A stretch of 64,000 nucleotides of DNA from Flavobacterium circumlabens (GCF_004345565.1 NZ_SLWA01000008.1:1-64000); one strand, 5' to 3'; counted from the first letter of the stretch, positions 38,382 through 48,635 are shown. Notes: generated by a model from the sequence alone, not told the origin. Program-made: numbers and translations.

Positions 38382-40868
38382 ATGAATAAAAGAAAATACT
38401 TCAATAACGGATTGCCATTATTAATGCTAGTCGGAATTATCTTATTGGGCTCCTGCAGCAAAAAAGAAGATACTTTTGTTAACCGAAAAGTCTCTTTTAA
38501 TTCAGATTGGAGCTTTCATTTAAATGATAGTATTACAGATAAAGATACCATCGGAACTTCAACAAAGTGGAGAACTTTAAATGTACCCCACGATTGGAGT
38601 ATCGAAGGAAAGTTTGATGAAAAAAGCCCTGCCGGATATGGAGGCGGAGCGCTAAACGGAGGTTTAGGCTGGTATAAAAAAACATTCAGAGTTGCAGCCG
38701 CAGACAGCAGCAAAGTAACATCGATTACTTTTGACGGAGTCTACAAAAACAGCGAAGTCTGGATAAACGGACATTATTTAGGAAAACGCCCAAACGGGTA
38801 CATTGGTTTTCAGTATGAGATGTCGCCCTATCTAAACTACGGAGATCAAAACAACGAAATAATTGTTAAGGTTGACAATTCAAAACAACCGAATTCACGC
38901 TGGTATTCAGGTTCCGGAATTTTCAGAAATGTCTGGATCGAAACTACCGACAAACTACATGTTGGACAATGGGGAACTTATATAACCACTCCAAAAGTTA
39001 CCGCCGAAAAAGCTTCGGTAAAAGTTGAAACTACGATTCAGAATCAATATTCAGAATCAAAAAAAGCAACCGTAACAACTACTATTTTTAAAGACGACTC
39101 TAAAGTAACATCGTTTACTCAAAATATAACAATTGCTGCAAATACCAATCAAACGATTCAACAGGAAGCACAAGTTGAAACGCCCGTGTTATGGTCTGTA
39201 GAGAAGCCTGAATTGTATACGGCAGTTACGGAAATTTCGCTTGACGGTGCCCTGATCGATTCGTATAAAACCAATTTCGGAATCAGGGATTTTAAATTTG
39301 ATACCGATAAAGGTTTTATCCTGAATGGAAAACAAGTAAAAATCAAAGGCGTCTGCATGCACCATGATTTGGGGCCATTAGGATCGGCAATCAATACCAG
39401 AGCGATCGAACGCCAGTTGGAAATCCTGAAAGAAATGGGTGTAAACGGAATCAGAACTTCTCACAATCCTCCCGCGCCGGAACTTTTGGAGCTTTGCGAC
39501 AAAATGGGTTTCATTGTCATGGATGAAGCTTTCGATATGTGGAAACAAAACAAAACCAAATATGACTATGGCAATGACTGGGACAAATGGCATAAAAAAG
39601 ATCTGACAGATCAATTACTGCGTGACCGCAACCATCCAAGTATTTTTATGTGGAGTATCGGAAACGAAATTCCGGAACAATGGAATGAAAACGGAGTGAC
39701 AATTGCCAAAGAGTTAGCAGCTATTACCCGTCAATACGATAAAACGCGTCCGATTACAGCCGCAATGAATCCGCCGGTCAATATGAACCTTGATGGTGTT
39801 AATCTCCAATTTGAAAAAGCAGCGGTTCAATACAATAAAATTGCAGCTTCCGGAGCTCTGGATATTATCGGATACAATTATGCGCATCAAACCTATGAAT
39901 ATCATAAAAAGAATTTCCCCGGAATTCCTTTTATCGCAACAGAAACCACTTCGGGTTTACAAACCCGTGGTTATTATGATGCTGTTTCAGACACCATTAA
40001 AAAATGGCCGGTACGATGGGATCTTAAATTTACAGGAGGAAATCCGGGTAATACAGTTTCTGCTTATGATCAGGTACAGGCGCCATGGGGCTCTACGCAC
40101 GAAGCCACCTGGAAAGTCATCAAAAAACACGATTTCCTTTCGGGGATGTACATCTGGACCGGATTCGATTATATCGGAGAACCAACGCCGTACGAATGGC
40201 CGTCTATCAGTTCGTATTTCGGAATTGTAGATTTAGCCGGTTTCCCAAAAGACGTTTATTATATGTACCAAAGCGAATGGACAGACAAAACGGTTCTTCA
40301 TATCCTGCCACACTGGAACTGGAAAGCAGGACAAAATGTGGATGTCTGGGCATACTACAATAAGGCTGATGAGGTTGAACTTTTCCTTAACGGAAAATCA
40401 GTCGGAATCAGAAGTAAAAAAGGAGAAGATCTGCATGTGATGTGGAGAATTCCGTTTCAGGCAGGAACACTAAAAGCAGTTTCGCGTAAAAACGGGAAAA
40501 TTGTTTTAGAAACCGAAATCAAAACAGCCGGAAATCCATCCAATTTAAAACTGACGGCAGACAGAAGTACCATCAATGCCGATGGAAATGATTTGTCCTT
40601 TGTAACGGTTGATATTTTAGACGAAAAAGGAGTTTTGGCACCAAATGCAAATAACGAAATCAATTTCTCCCTAAAAGGAAACGGAAAAATTGTCGGCGTT
40701 TGCAGCGGAGATCCCGTAAGTCACGAATCGTATAAAGGAACAAAACATACGGCACTCAACGGAAAATGCCTGGTCGTAATTCAGTCCGGTGATACAAGCG
40801 GAAGACTGGAACTAACTTCCAAAGCAAACGGATTAAAACCGGCTACCATTGTAATTACAGCGGAATAA
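38382..40868 (+). CDS. GH2 glycoside hydrolase, probable beta-galactosidase, lipoprotein
   Basis: 828 residues; the lipobox is LLGSC. Order: sugar-binding jelly roll ('DWSFHLND', 'NVPHDWSIEGKF', 'VYKNSEVWINGHYLGKRPNG'), an Ig-like domain, and the TIM barrel with 'GVCMHHDLGPLGSA', 'RTSHNPP', the acid/base E429 in 'WSIGNEIP' and the nucleophile E521 in 'IATETTSG'. DUF4982-like and Ig-like C-terminal domains follow. GH2 beta-galactosidases remove side-chain galactose from xyloglucan in comparable loci. Beta-galactosidase is inferred from context; other GH2 activities are possible. Confidence 0.85.
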   Translation: MNKRKYFNNGLPLLMLVGIILLGSCSKKEDTFVNRKVSFNSDWSFHLNDSITDKDTIGTSTKWRTLNVPHDWSIEGKFDEKSPAGYGGGALNGGLGWYKKTFRVAAADSSKVTSITFDGVYKNSEVWINGHYLGKRPNGYIGFQYEMSPYLNYGDQNNEIIVKVDNSKQPNSRWYSGSGIFRNVWIETTDKLHVGQWGTYITTPKVTAEKASVKVETTIQNQYSESKKATVTTTIFKDDSKVTSFTQNITIAANTNQTIQQEAQVETPVLWSVEKPELYTAVTEISLDGALIDSYKTNFGIRDFKFDTDKGFILNGKQVKIKGVCMHHDLGPLGSAINTRAIERQLEILKEMGVNGIRTSHNPPAPELLELCDKMGFIVMDEAFDMWKQNKTKYDYGNDWDKWHKKDLTDQLLRDRNHPSIFMWSIGNEIPEQWNENGVTIAKELAAITRQYDKTRPITAAMNPPVNMNLDGVNLQFEKAAVQYNKIAASGALDIIGYNYAHQTYEYHKKNFPGIPFIATETTSGLQTRGYYDAVSDTIKKWPVRWDLKFTGGNPGNTVSAYDQVQAPWGSTHEATWKVIKKHDFLSGMYIWTGFDYIGEPTPYEWPSISSYFGIVDLAGFPKDVYYMYQSEWTDKTVLHILPHWNWKAGQNVDVWAYYNKADEVELFLNGKSVGIRSKKGEDLHVMWRIPFQAGTLKAVSRKNGKIVLETEIKTAGNPSNLKLTADRSTINADGNDLSFVTVDILDEKGVLAPNANNEINFSLKGNGKIVGVCSGDPVSHESYKGTKHTALNGKCLVVIQSGDTSGRLELTSKANGLKPATIVITAE

Positions 40869-40878
40869 ATAATAGATT

Positions 40879-42471
40879 ATGAAAAGAAATTTAATCGTAC
40901 TCTTTGTTTTAATAAGCCTGATTAATGGTCAATTGTTCGCGCAGAATTCCGGTGCTCAGAAATCTTCTGAAGACCGGATTATAAAAGTCGATTATAATAA
41001 ATCGGCAGGAGCATTCAATACCATGTTTAAAGAATGCGTCGGAGCCGGAAGAGCAAATGAAGGATTAAGGGCAGACTGGCAGCAGCAATTAACAATGCTT
41101 AAAAAAGATTGTGATTTTAAATACATCAGAATGCACGGTTTATTATCAGATGATATGGCTGTTTATTATGAAGATGAAAAAGGAAATTCACAATACAATT
41201 ACCAGTATGTAGATGCTTTGTTCGATTTTATTGTGAGTATCAAAATGAAACCTTTTGTAGAATTAGGTTTTATGCCTTCAGGATTGGCTAGTGGAAAACA
41301 GACCATTTTTTGGTGGAAAGGAAATGTTACACCTCCCAAAGATTATAAAAAATGGGAAGACTTCATACAACATCTAACGGTTCATTTCACCGAACGTTAC
41401 GGAGCAGAAGAAGTTAAGACCTGGTATTTTGAAGTTTGGAATGAACCTAACCTTTCGCCGGGATTCTGGACAGGTACTCAGCAAGATTATTTTAAACTAT
41501 ATGAGTATGCAGCGCGCGGCATAAAAAGCGTAAACACAGCTTACAAAGTTGGTGGCCCTGCAACAGCAGGAGCGGCATGGGTTCCCGAAACAATTGATTT
41601 TTGTGCTAAAAATAAGGTGCCGATAGATTTTATTTCGACTCATACCTACGGTGTAAAAAGTGGCTACTTAGATGAATTCGGAACTTCGGGAACCATCTTA
41701 AATAAAGAAGATACCAGTGTAAGTGGTGATGTTCTGAATTCACGTCAGCAGATTGCGAATTCGGCTAAGCCAAATCTTGAATTGCATTATACAGAATGGA
41801 GTTCTTCCTATACCCCCGCAGATCCCATTCATGATAGTTATCACTCGGCAGCTTATATTCTGCAGAAACTAAAACAGGTTGGAAATGCTGCAAACTCAAT
41901 GTCGTATTGGGTTTTTACCGATATTTTCGAAGAAGCAGGCCCGAGATATACACCTTTTCATGGCGGCTTCGGATTGCTGAATCTTCAGGGGATTAAAAAA
42001 CCGGCTTATTTCTCCTATTCTTTTCTGAATAAATTAGGCGAAACAGAACTTGAAAATAAAGATACTTCATCATGGGTTTGTAAAAATTCAAAAGGAGATG
42101 TTCAGCTTTTATTTTGGGATTTCACCAATACGCATCCCGGAGATAAAGTGTTGAATCAGAACTATTACATTCAGGATTTACCATCTAAGGAAAAAGGAAA
42201 AGTAAAAATTGAAATCGACGGACTGCAGAAAGGAAAATACATTTTAGAGATTTATAAAGTAGGCTATAAAGTCAATGACGCTTACGCAGACTATCTCTCG
42301 ATGGGAAGACCAAAACAATTAACAGTAGCGCAGGTGCATCAAATTAAAGAGAAAAACAGTGGAGCTTTACTGGCATCAGAAAAAGTAATAATTGATTCAA
42401 AAGGAACTTATAGTAAGGATTTCAGCATAAATGAAAATGATGTTTTTCTGCTGAACCTTGTCAAACAATAA
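40879..42471 (+). CDS. GH39-like glycoside hydrolase, probable beta-xylosidase
   Basis: 530 residues with a signal peptide (to QLFAQ). The (beta/alpha)8 barrel has the acid/base E189 in 'FEVWNEPNLSPGFW', a 'FISTHTYG' strand and the nucleophile E306 in 'LHYTEWSSSY', followed by a beta-sandwich. GH39 members cleave beta-xylosides and some related linkages. It starts 10 bp after the GH2 gene. Beta-xylosidase is the default assignment; in a xyloglucan setting the true target may be a substituted side chain. Confidence 0.8.
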   Translation: MKRNLIVLFVLISLINGQLFAQNSGAQKSSEDRIIKVDYNKSAGAFNTMFKECVGAGRANEGLRADWQQQLTMLKKDCDFKYIRMHGLLSDDMAVYYEDEKGNSQYNYQYVDALFDFIVSIKMKPFVELGFMPSGLASGKQTIFWWKGNVTPPKDYKKWEDFIQHLTVHFTERYGAEEVKTWYFEVWNEPNLSPGFWTGTQQDYFKLYEYAARGIKSVNTAYKVGGPATAGAAWVPETIDFCAKNKVPIDFISTHTYGVKSGYLDEFGTSGTILNKEDTSVSGDVLNSRQQIANSAKPNLELHYTEWSSSYTPADPIHDSYHSAAYILQKLKQVGNAANSMSYWVFTDIFEEAGPRYTPFHGGFGLLNLQGIKKPAYFSYSFLNKLGETELENKDTSSWVCKNSKGDVQLLFWDFTNTHPGDKVLNQNYYIQDLPSKEKGKVKIEIDGLQKGKYILEIYKVGYKVNDAYADYLSMGRPKQLTVAQVHQIKEKNSGALLASEKVIIDSKGTYSKDFSINENDVFLLNLVKQ

Positions 42472-42516
42472 ACGCCTAAATAACGAACACAAAAAACCAC
42501 CATAAATTTAGTAAGC

Positions 42517-44754
42517 ATGAAAAATAAAATAATATTCCTGTCGGCAGCTTTGGCTTTTATAGCATTTAGTTCCTGTAAAAACGATACACAAAGTTCAGGT
42601 TCAGAATCGGTTCAGACGGAAGAATATCAAGGAAAAGAAATAGGCACAGAACATGATGCCGAAATAGATAAACTGATTGCTCAAATGACAATCGAAGAAA
42701 AAATCGGAATGCTGCACGGGAACAGTATGTTTAGTACCGGTGGTGTAAAGCGTCTGGGTATTCCGGAATTAAAAATGGCCGACGGACCGCTCGGAGTTCG
42801 TGAAGAGATTTCTCGTGACAATTGGGCACCCGCTGGTTTAACCAACGATTTTGCAACCTATTATCCTGCCGGAGGAGGTTTGGCCGCTACCTGGAATACA
42901 GAGATGGCACATACTTTCGGAAGCAGTTTAGGAGAAGAATTACGCGCCAGGGATAAAGACATGCTGCTTTCGCCAGCCATCAATATGGTACGAACACCGC
43001 TTGGAGGAAGAACATACGAATACATGTCTGAAGATCCGTTTTTGAACAAAAAAATTGCAGTGCCCTTAATTGTTGGTTTACAGGAAAAAGATGTGATGGC
43101 CTGCGTAAAACATTTCGCAGCAAACAATCAGGAAACCAACCGTGATTTTGTCGATGTACAAATTGACGAACGCGCGCTTCGTGAAATTTATTTACCGGCA
43201 TTTGAAGCTGCTGTAAAAGAAGGAAAATCATACGGTATAATGGGAGCCTACAACAAATTCAGAGGCGAATATTTATGTGAAAATGATTATATGCTGAATA
43301 AAATCCTTCGTGACGAATGGGGATTCAAAGGAATTGTAGTTTCAGATTGGGCTGCGGTGCATTCAACAGCAAAATCATTAAAAAATGGTCTGGATATTGA
43401 AATGGGAACGCCAAAACCTTTCAATGAATTTTTCCTGGCAGACAAATTAATTGCTGCCGTGAAGTCCGGAGAGGTTTCTGAAGCTGAAATTAACCTGCAT
43501 GTAAAACGTATTTTAAGAATGTTGTTTCAGGTCAAAGCAATGGGCGGCGGAGAACGCGCTAAAGGAAGTATTGCAACAGAAGCACATTACCAGGATGCCT
43601 ACAAAATTGCAGCAGAAGATATAGTATTACTGAAAAATGAAAATAACGCACTTCCATTAAAACTTGACGGTGTAAAATCTATCGCAGTAATTGGAAACAA
43701 TGCCACGAAGAAAAATGCTTTAGGCGGATTCGGAGCCGGTGTAAAAACCAAAAGAGAAGTTACTCCTCTAGAAGGCTTGAAAAACAGACTGCCTTCATCT
43801 ATCAAAATAAATTATGCAGAAGGCTATTTAGAGCGTTACGATGAAAAAAATAAAGGAAACCTGGGAAACATTACCTCAAATGGACCGGTTACTATAGACC
43901 AGTTAGATCCGGCTAAATTGCAGGAAGCCATCGAAGCCGCTAAAAAATCAGATGTTGCCATCATATTTGCAGGTTCCAACCGTGATTACGAAACCGAAGC
44001 TTCTGACCGAAGAAACTTAAACCTGCCATTCGGTCAGGAAGAATTAATTCAGAAAGTATTGGCTGTAAACCCAAAGACTATTGTGGTTATGGTGGCCGGG
44101 GCTCCTTTCGATATTGATGCTGTCAGCAAAAAAACGTCCGCTTTGGTGTGGAGCTGGTTTAATGGTTCCGAAGGTGGAAATGCGTTGGCAGATGTATTGC
44201 TTGGAAAAGTAAACCCATCGGGAAAATTACCATGGACAATGCCTAAAAAAATCATGGATTCCCCTGCACACGCGACAAACAGTTTCCCCGGAGGAAAAAC
44301 GGTTACCTATGCAGAGGGGATTTTAATAGGATACCGTTGGTTTGATACTAAAAATATTGCGCCCTTATATCCTTTCGGATTCGGATTGTCCTACACCACT
44401 TTTGCTTTCGATAACGCAAAATCAGATAAATCGGAGTATGCCTTAAACGAAACAATTACTGTTTCTGTTGAGGTGAAAAACACAGGAAAAGTCGACGGTA
44501 AAGAAGTCGTACAAGTATATGCTTCTAAAACAGATTCGAAAATTACACGTGCTGCACAGGAATTAAAAGGGTTTCAAAAAACAGCCGTTAAGACAGGAAG
44601 TTCCAATACCGTAACCATTAAAGTTCCGGTGAAAGAATTGGCGTACTATGATGTAACGGCAAAAAAATGGACTGTTGAACCAGGGAAATATATTTTGAAA
44701 GTAGGAAATTCTTCGAGAGATATTAAAAAAGAAATTACCATTAGCATTAAGTAA
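42517..44754 (+). CDS. GH3 glycoside hydrolase, beta-glucosidase or beta-xylosidase
   Basis: 745 residues; the lipobox is AFSSC. The N-terminal barrel has 'MTIEEKIGMLHG', 'KHFAANNQETNRD' and the nucleophile D277 in 'GIVVSDWAAVHS'. The C-terminal alpha/beta sandwich has 'GSNRDYETEASDR', and a fibronectin III-like domain closes the protein. In such loci GH3 enzymes trim glucose from the non-reducing ends of debranched oligosaccharides. Confidence 0.9.
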   Translation: MKNKIIFLSAALAFIAFSSCKNDTQSSGSESVQTEEYQGKEIGTEHDAEIDKLIAQMTIEEKIGMLHGNSMFSTGGVKRLGIPELKMADGPLGVREEISRDNWAPAGLTNDFATYYPAGGGLAATWNTEMAHTFGSSLGEELRARDKDMLLSPAINMVRTPLGGRTYEYMSEDPFLNKKIAVPLIVGLQEKDVMACVKHFAANNQETNRDFVDVQIDERALREIYLPAFEAAVKEGKSYGIMGAYNKFRGEYLCENDYMLNKILRDEWGFKGIVVSDWAAVHSTAKSLKNGLDIEMGTPKPFNEFFLADKLIAAVKSGEVSEAEINLHVKRILRMLFQVKAMGGGERAKGSIATEAHYQDAYKIAAEDIVLLKNENNALPLKLDGVKSIAVIGNNATKKNALGGFGAGVKTKREVTPLEGLKNRLPSSIKINYAEGYLERYDEKNKGNLGNITSNGPVTIDQLDPAKLQEAIEAAKKSDVAIIFAGSNRDYETEASDRRNLNLPFGQEELIQKVLAVNPKTIVVMVAGAPFDIDAVSKKTSALVWSWFNGSEGGNALADVLLGKVNPSGKLPWTMPKKIMDSPAHATNSFPGGKTVTYAEGILIGYRWFDTKNIAPLYPFGFGLSYTTFAFDNAKSDKSEYALNETITVSVEVKNTGKVDGKEVVQVYASKTDSKITRAAQELKGFQKTAVKTGSSNTVTIKVPVKELAYYDVTAKKWTVEPGKYILKVGNSSRDIKKEITISIK

Positions 44755-44776
44755 AAAAAACAGGAAAGCGGTTTTG

Positions 44777-44837
44777 ACCATATAAGTAATGTGAGGAAAT
44801 ATAAGTTTTACTTAAATACTTATATGACTTATATGGT
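44777..44837. repeat. Intergenic inverted repeat
   Basis: Arms ACCATATAAGT (44777-44787) and ACTTATATGGT (44827-44837), with further internal ATATAAGT/ACTTATAT words. It lies just past the GH3 stop and could act as a transcript end or processing signal within the PUL. Confidence 0.6.
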
Positions 44838-44933
44838 ATTTCAATCGAATAGTTTGAAATGTTTTAATGAATGAAGTAGAAATGAGTTGGCTGAGGGTCA
44901 GCGGCTCCCTTAACTAATTTTGATTTATATAAA

Positions 44934-46445
44934 ATGGAAAAGAGAATAAAAAATTATCTTATTACTGCCACACTTTTTATTGTTGTGAGCGGTGTTTTCG
45001 CCTGTAGTTCAGAAAAAGAAGTGTCGGAAAACACTATCCAAAAAACGCTTACGGTAAATACAAATAAAATTGATTTTGAAGCCAAAGAAAGCGAAACAAA
45101 TGTTGTCATCGCGGCAGAGGTTACCTCATGGACGATAAGCGCTTCAGATGCCACATGGATTAAGTTGAGTAAAACTTCCGGAATTAAAGGAACCAGTCTT
45201 GTAACCATTACAGCTTTAGAAAACAAAACAAAGGACACCAGAACAGCTACAATCACAATCAGTTCTGGAGAAGCGGCACCGTTACAGGTTTCGGTTTCAC
45301 AGGCTGGTACGGCTGTTGTAGAAACGGGTTTGTATCCGAATTACAATACCAATCCAATTGCAGCCGATGCTTCAGGAATGAGCAGTACCGCAGCACAATT
45401 GGCAGCAAAAATAAAACTGGGCTGGAATATTGGAAATACGATGGAAGCAACCAATGGAGAGACAGCATGGGGAAATCCTAAAGTGACAAAAGCATTAATA
45501 GATGCTGTAAAAGCAAATGGTTTTAATGCGATTAGAATTCCTTGTTCCTGGAATCAGTATGTAGCCAATACGGCAACAGCACAAATAAAAATAGACTGGT
45601 TAAACAGGGTCAAAGAAGTCGTGCAATATTGTGTCGATAATGATATGTATGTGGTCATTAACATTCACTGGGACGGCGGATGGCTGGAAAATAATATCAC
45701 AGAAGCCAAAAAAGCAGAAAATAATGCCAGACAAAAAGCTTTTTGGGAACAGATAGCCACACACTTCAGAGGATTTGATGAGCATTTGCTTTTTGCCAGT
45801 GCCAACGAACCAAATGTTGAAGATGCTGTACAAATGGCTGTTTTAACCTCTTATCACCAGACATTTATTGATGCCGTTCGTTCGACCGGAGGAAAAAATG
45901 CTTACCGAACTCTCGTAGTTCAGGGGCCGGCAACCGATATCGAAAAAACAAACAAACTGATGCTTAATTTGCCTGTAGATAAAATCGCCAACCGCATGAT
46001 GGTGGAGGTGCATTATTATTCTCCGTGGAATTTTGCCGGTTTAACCAAAGATGAAAGCTGGGGAAAAATGTTCTATTACTGGGGAACCGGATTTCATTCG
46101 GCAACAGATCCGGATCGTAATGCCACCTGGGGAGAAGAAACAGACTTGGCGAATAATTTTAAACTGATGAAAACGCAGTTTGTAGACAAGGGAATTCCTG
46201 TTTTGTTAGGAGAGTTTGGAGCAATCCGCAGAACTTCTTTAACAGGAGACGCTTTGACCTTACATTTGAATTCAAGAGCCTACTACCTGAAAACAGTTGT
46301 AAAACAAGCAAAAGCAAATGGATTATTACCTTTTTATTGGGATGAAGGAAGCACCGGAGACAAGGGTTTCGGAATCTTCAACAGATCCAATAATACGGTT
46401 TTCGATACCAAAGCCTTAAACGCATTGATTGAAGGATTACAATAA
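44934..46445 (+). CDS. GH5 endoglucanase with BACON domain, probable endo-xyloglucanase (GH5_4-like)
   Basis: 503 residues; a lipoprotein signal ends GVFAC. An N-terminal BACON domain covers about 38-120 ('WTISASDATWIKLSKTSG', 'TATITISSG'). The catalytic domain has 'LGWNIGNTMEA', 'IRIPCSWNQY', the acid/base E292 in 'FASANEPN' and the nucleophile E427 in 'LLGEFGAIRR'. The BACON plus GH5_4 build is that of BoGH5A, the vanguard xyloglucanase of the Bacteroides ovatus xyloglucan locus. The protein is probably on the cell surface and makes the first cut of the backbone. Confidence 0.87.
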   Translation: MEKRIKNYLITATLFIVVSGVFACSSEKEVSENTIQKTLTVNTNKIDFEAKESETNVVIAAEVTSWTISASDATWIKLSKTSGIKGTSLVTITALENKTKDTRTATITISSGEAAPLQVSVSQAGTAVVETGLYPNYNTNPIAADASGMSSTAAQLAAKIKLGWNIGNTMEATNGETAWGNPKVTKALIDAVKANGFNAIRIPCSWNQYVANTATAQIKIDWLNRVKEVVQYCVDNDMYVVINIHWDGGWLENNITEAKKAENNARQKAFWEQIATHFRGFDEHLLFASANEPNVEDAVQMAVLTSYHQTFIDAVRSTGGKNAYRTLVVQGPATDIEKTNKLMLNLPVDKIANRMMVEVHYYSPWNFAGLTKDESWGKMFYYWGTGFHSATDPDRNATWGEETDLANNFKLMKTQFVDKGIPVLLGEFGAIRRTSLTGDALTLHLNSRAYYLKTVVKQAKANGLLPFYWDEGSTGDKGFGIFNRSNNTVFDTKALNALIEGLQ

Positions 46446-46521
46446 AAATATTTTACCGCAAAGTTCGCAAGGATTACCGCAAGGAGCGCAAACTATAGCG
46501 AACTTTGCGGTAAAATATTTT
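46445..46521. repeat. Intergenic hairpin element, 24-bp perfect arms
   Basis: Arms at 46445-46468 and 46498-46521 (core ACCGCAAAGTTCGC and its complement) with a 29-base spacer holding further GCAAGG / GCGCAAAC words. It starts at the GH5 stop codon. The 'CGCAAAGTTCGCAAGG' wording looks like the dispersed elements seen in many Flavobacterium spacers. Confidence 0.8.
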
Positions 46522-46545
46522 ATACTTAATTTTAAAATAAAAAAA

Positions 46546-48495
46546 ATGAAGAAAAATATCATCTTTCTCTTTCTGGTTTTCAGCATAATGGCCAACGCAA
46601 ATGTCAGGATGCCTTTATTGTTTTCTGACGGAATGGTGCTGCAGCGCAATAAACCAATTCCGGTTTGGGGCTGGGCAGATCCCGGAGAAAAAGTAGAAAT
46701 TCATTTTAACAAACAAACCAAAACAGTTCAGACCGACAAAAACGGTAAATGGACCGTTAGTTTAAACCCTGAGAAAGCGGGCGGACCTTTTGAACTAAAC
46801 ATTACAGGAAAAAATAAAATCACCATCAAAGATGTTTTGGTCGGCGAAGTATGGATTTGCAGCGGACAATCCAACATGGAATTTCAGGTTTTTAAAACCG
46901 TGAATGCCGAGAAGGAAATCAACGATTCCAATTATCCAATGATTCGTCATTTTGGAGTAGCGCAAGATTTAAGCGGTTCGCCAAAAAACGATTTAAAACA
47001 AGGAAAATGGGAAATCACCAGTAAAGAAACGGTTGGTAATTTTACGGCCGTCGGGTATTATTTCGCTAAAAAACTATATGCCGAATTAAAAATCCCGATC
47101 GGAATCATCAATACGTCCTGGGGCGGAACCAATGTAGAAACCTGGACAAGTCGCGAAGCCTTTCAGAAAAGTGATGAATTCAAAGCTATTATTGCCGATG
47201 TTCCGGTTCTGAATATGGATTCAATTTCGAAATTGTACGCCGCCAAAATGAAGGAAAGAGTAGAAAGAATTCAGGGAACCGAAGTCACGACTACAAACGA
47301 AAACACATTCAAAGATCCAGCCTTTAATGATAAAAGCTGGGGAGAACTAAACACACCTGGCCTATGGGAAAATCAGCCATTAGGAGACTTAGACGGTGTA
47401 GTCTGGATGCGTAAGACCATTACTCTTTCGGCAGAAGATATTAAAAACAAAGCCGTTATAAGCCTGGCTAAAATCGACGATGAAGACATCACCTATGTAA
47501 ACGGAATCGAAGTGGGAACAAACAAAGCCTGGGATGCCAGAAGAGTATATGAAATTCCGGCAAATGTTTTAAAAGAAGGAATCAATGTAATAGCCATAAG
47601 AATCGTTGACAACAGCGGCGGTGGCGGAATTTACGGAGAAAAAGAAGATTTAAAACTAACAGTCGGTTCCAAAATAATTCCGCTTGACGGAAACTGGAAA
47701 TTCAAAGTAATTGTCGTGAAAACAGCTTTATCTCCCAATAGTTATCCGTCCTTATTGTACAATGCCATGATAAATCCCCTTGTTCCATATGCGTTCGAAG
47801 GTGTTTTATGGTATCAGGGTGAAGCGAATGTAACGAGAGCGAGCCAGTACAAAAAAGCATTCCCTCTGATGATCACAGACTGGAGAACAAAATGGAATCA
47901 GGGGAATTTCCCTTTCTATTTCGTACAGTTAGCAACTTTCAACGAGTTTGGAGGCAACAGTCAGAAAGGAAGCCGTTGGGCTGAACTTCGCGAAGCACAA
48001 ACCGAAACGTTAAAACTACCCAACACCGGAATGGCCGTAACGACCGATATCGGAAATGCAAAAGACATTCACCCGACCAACAAACAGGATGTTGGTTTAC
48101 GTTTGGCAGCGATCGCGCTGAACAATGTATATGGTAAAAAACAGGTTTTTAGTGGTCCAATGTATAAATCAATGGAAACAAAAGGAAACGAAATCGTCCT
48201 CACTTTCGATCATACCGGATCCGGATTAACGGCCTCCGATCATTCAGAAAATGTAAAAGGTTTCGAAATTGCTGGTGCTGACAAAGTATTTCATCCGGCG
48301 AAAGCCATTATACAAAACAACAAAATAATCGTTTCCGCTCCTGAAGTTCCAAATCCCGTTTCCGTTCATTACGGCTGGGCAGACGACGATACCGAAATCA
48401 ATCTTTTCAATAAAGAAAAATTTCCGGCATCACCATTCAGAACCGATAATTGGGAAATGATAACAGTCAACGAGAAATATAAAGTCAGTAAATAG
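46546..48495 (+). CDS. SGNH-type sialate O-acetylesterase-like esterase (CE20-like)
   Basis: 649 residues from ATG 46546 (MKKNIIFLFLVFSIMANA). An upstream in-frame start would run through the hairpin element and is rejected. The SGNH esterase core has the nucleophile S109 in 'CSGQSNMEF', 'NTSWGGTNVETW', 'LWYQGEANV' and the catalytic pair in 'DIHPTNKQDVG'. A jelly-roll insert (about 255-380, with 'GVVWMRKTI') splits the esterase domain. CE20 enzymes of this build deacetylate xyloglucan side chains, which fits the locus better than sialic acid. Confidence 0.82.
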   Translation: MKKNIIFLFLVFSIMANANVRMPLLFSDGMVLQRNKPIPVWGWADPGEKVEIHFNKQTKTVQTDKNGKWTVSLNPEKAGGPFELNITGKNKITIKDVLVGEVWICSGQSNMEFQVFKTVNAEKEINDSNYPMIRHFGVAQDLSGSPKNDLKQGKWEITSKETVGNFTAVGYYFAKKLYAELKIPIGIINTSWGGTNVETWTSREAFQKSDEFKAIIADVPVLNMDSISKLYAAKMKERVERIQGTEVTTTNENTFKDPAFNDKSWGELNTPGLWENQPLGDLDGVVWMRKTITLSAEDIKNKAVISLAKIDDEDITYVNGIEVGTNKAWDARRVYEIPANVLKEGINVIAIRIVDNSGGGGIYGEKEDLKLTVGSKIIPLDGNWKFKVIVVKTALSPNSYPSLLYNAMINPLVPYAFEGVLWYQGEANVTRASQYKKAFPLMITDWRTKWNQGNFPFYFVQLATFNEFGGNSQKGSRWAELREAQTETLKLPNTGMAVTTDIGNAKDIHPTNKQDVGLRLAAIALNNVYGKKQVFSGPMYKSMETKGNEIVLTFDHTGSGLTASDHSENVKGFEIAGADKVFHPAKAIIQNNKIIVSAPEVPNPVSVHYGWADDDTEINLFNKEKFPASPFRTDNWEMITVNEKYKVSK

Positions 48496-48500
48496 ATATT

Positions 48501-48635
48501 TGGGCGTGACCACATCCCGATAAGAGGGCAAACATACAGGGTGTACATGCGCCCTCTTATCGGGATGCGGTCGGGCTATCCGCTCCGCCGCGGCGGATTG
48601 CTCCTATCCCTCACGCGGACAAAGGGAGAAAAATC
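48501..48635. repeat. GC-rich dispersed intergenic element
   Basis: GGGCGTGACC opens the element, 17-base perfect arms CATCCCGATAAGAGGGC (48513-48529) and GCCCTCTTATCGGGATG (48551-48567) follow, then GGTCGGGCTATCCGCT, a CCGCCGCGGCGG palindrome and CTCCTATCCCTCACGC. It is far richer in G+C than its surroundings. Similar 'GTCGGGCTATCCGC ... CCTATCCCTCACGC' strings recur in Flavobacterium spacers as I remember them. Confidence 0.75.

Noticed and set aside
46429..46545. N-terminal extension of the CE20-like protein
   Set aside because: It overlaps the GH5 stop and runs through a hairpin; the ATG at 46546 begins a normal signal peptide.
46546..48495. Sialic acid metabolism role for the esterase
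   Set aside because: No sialidase or sialic acid catabolic gene is nearby; neighbours point to plant hemicellulose.
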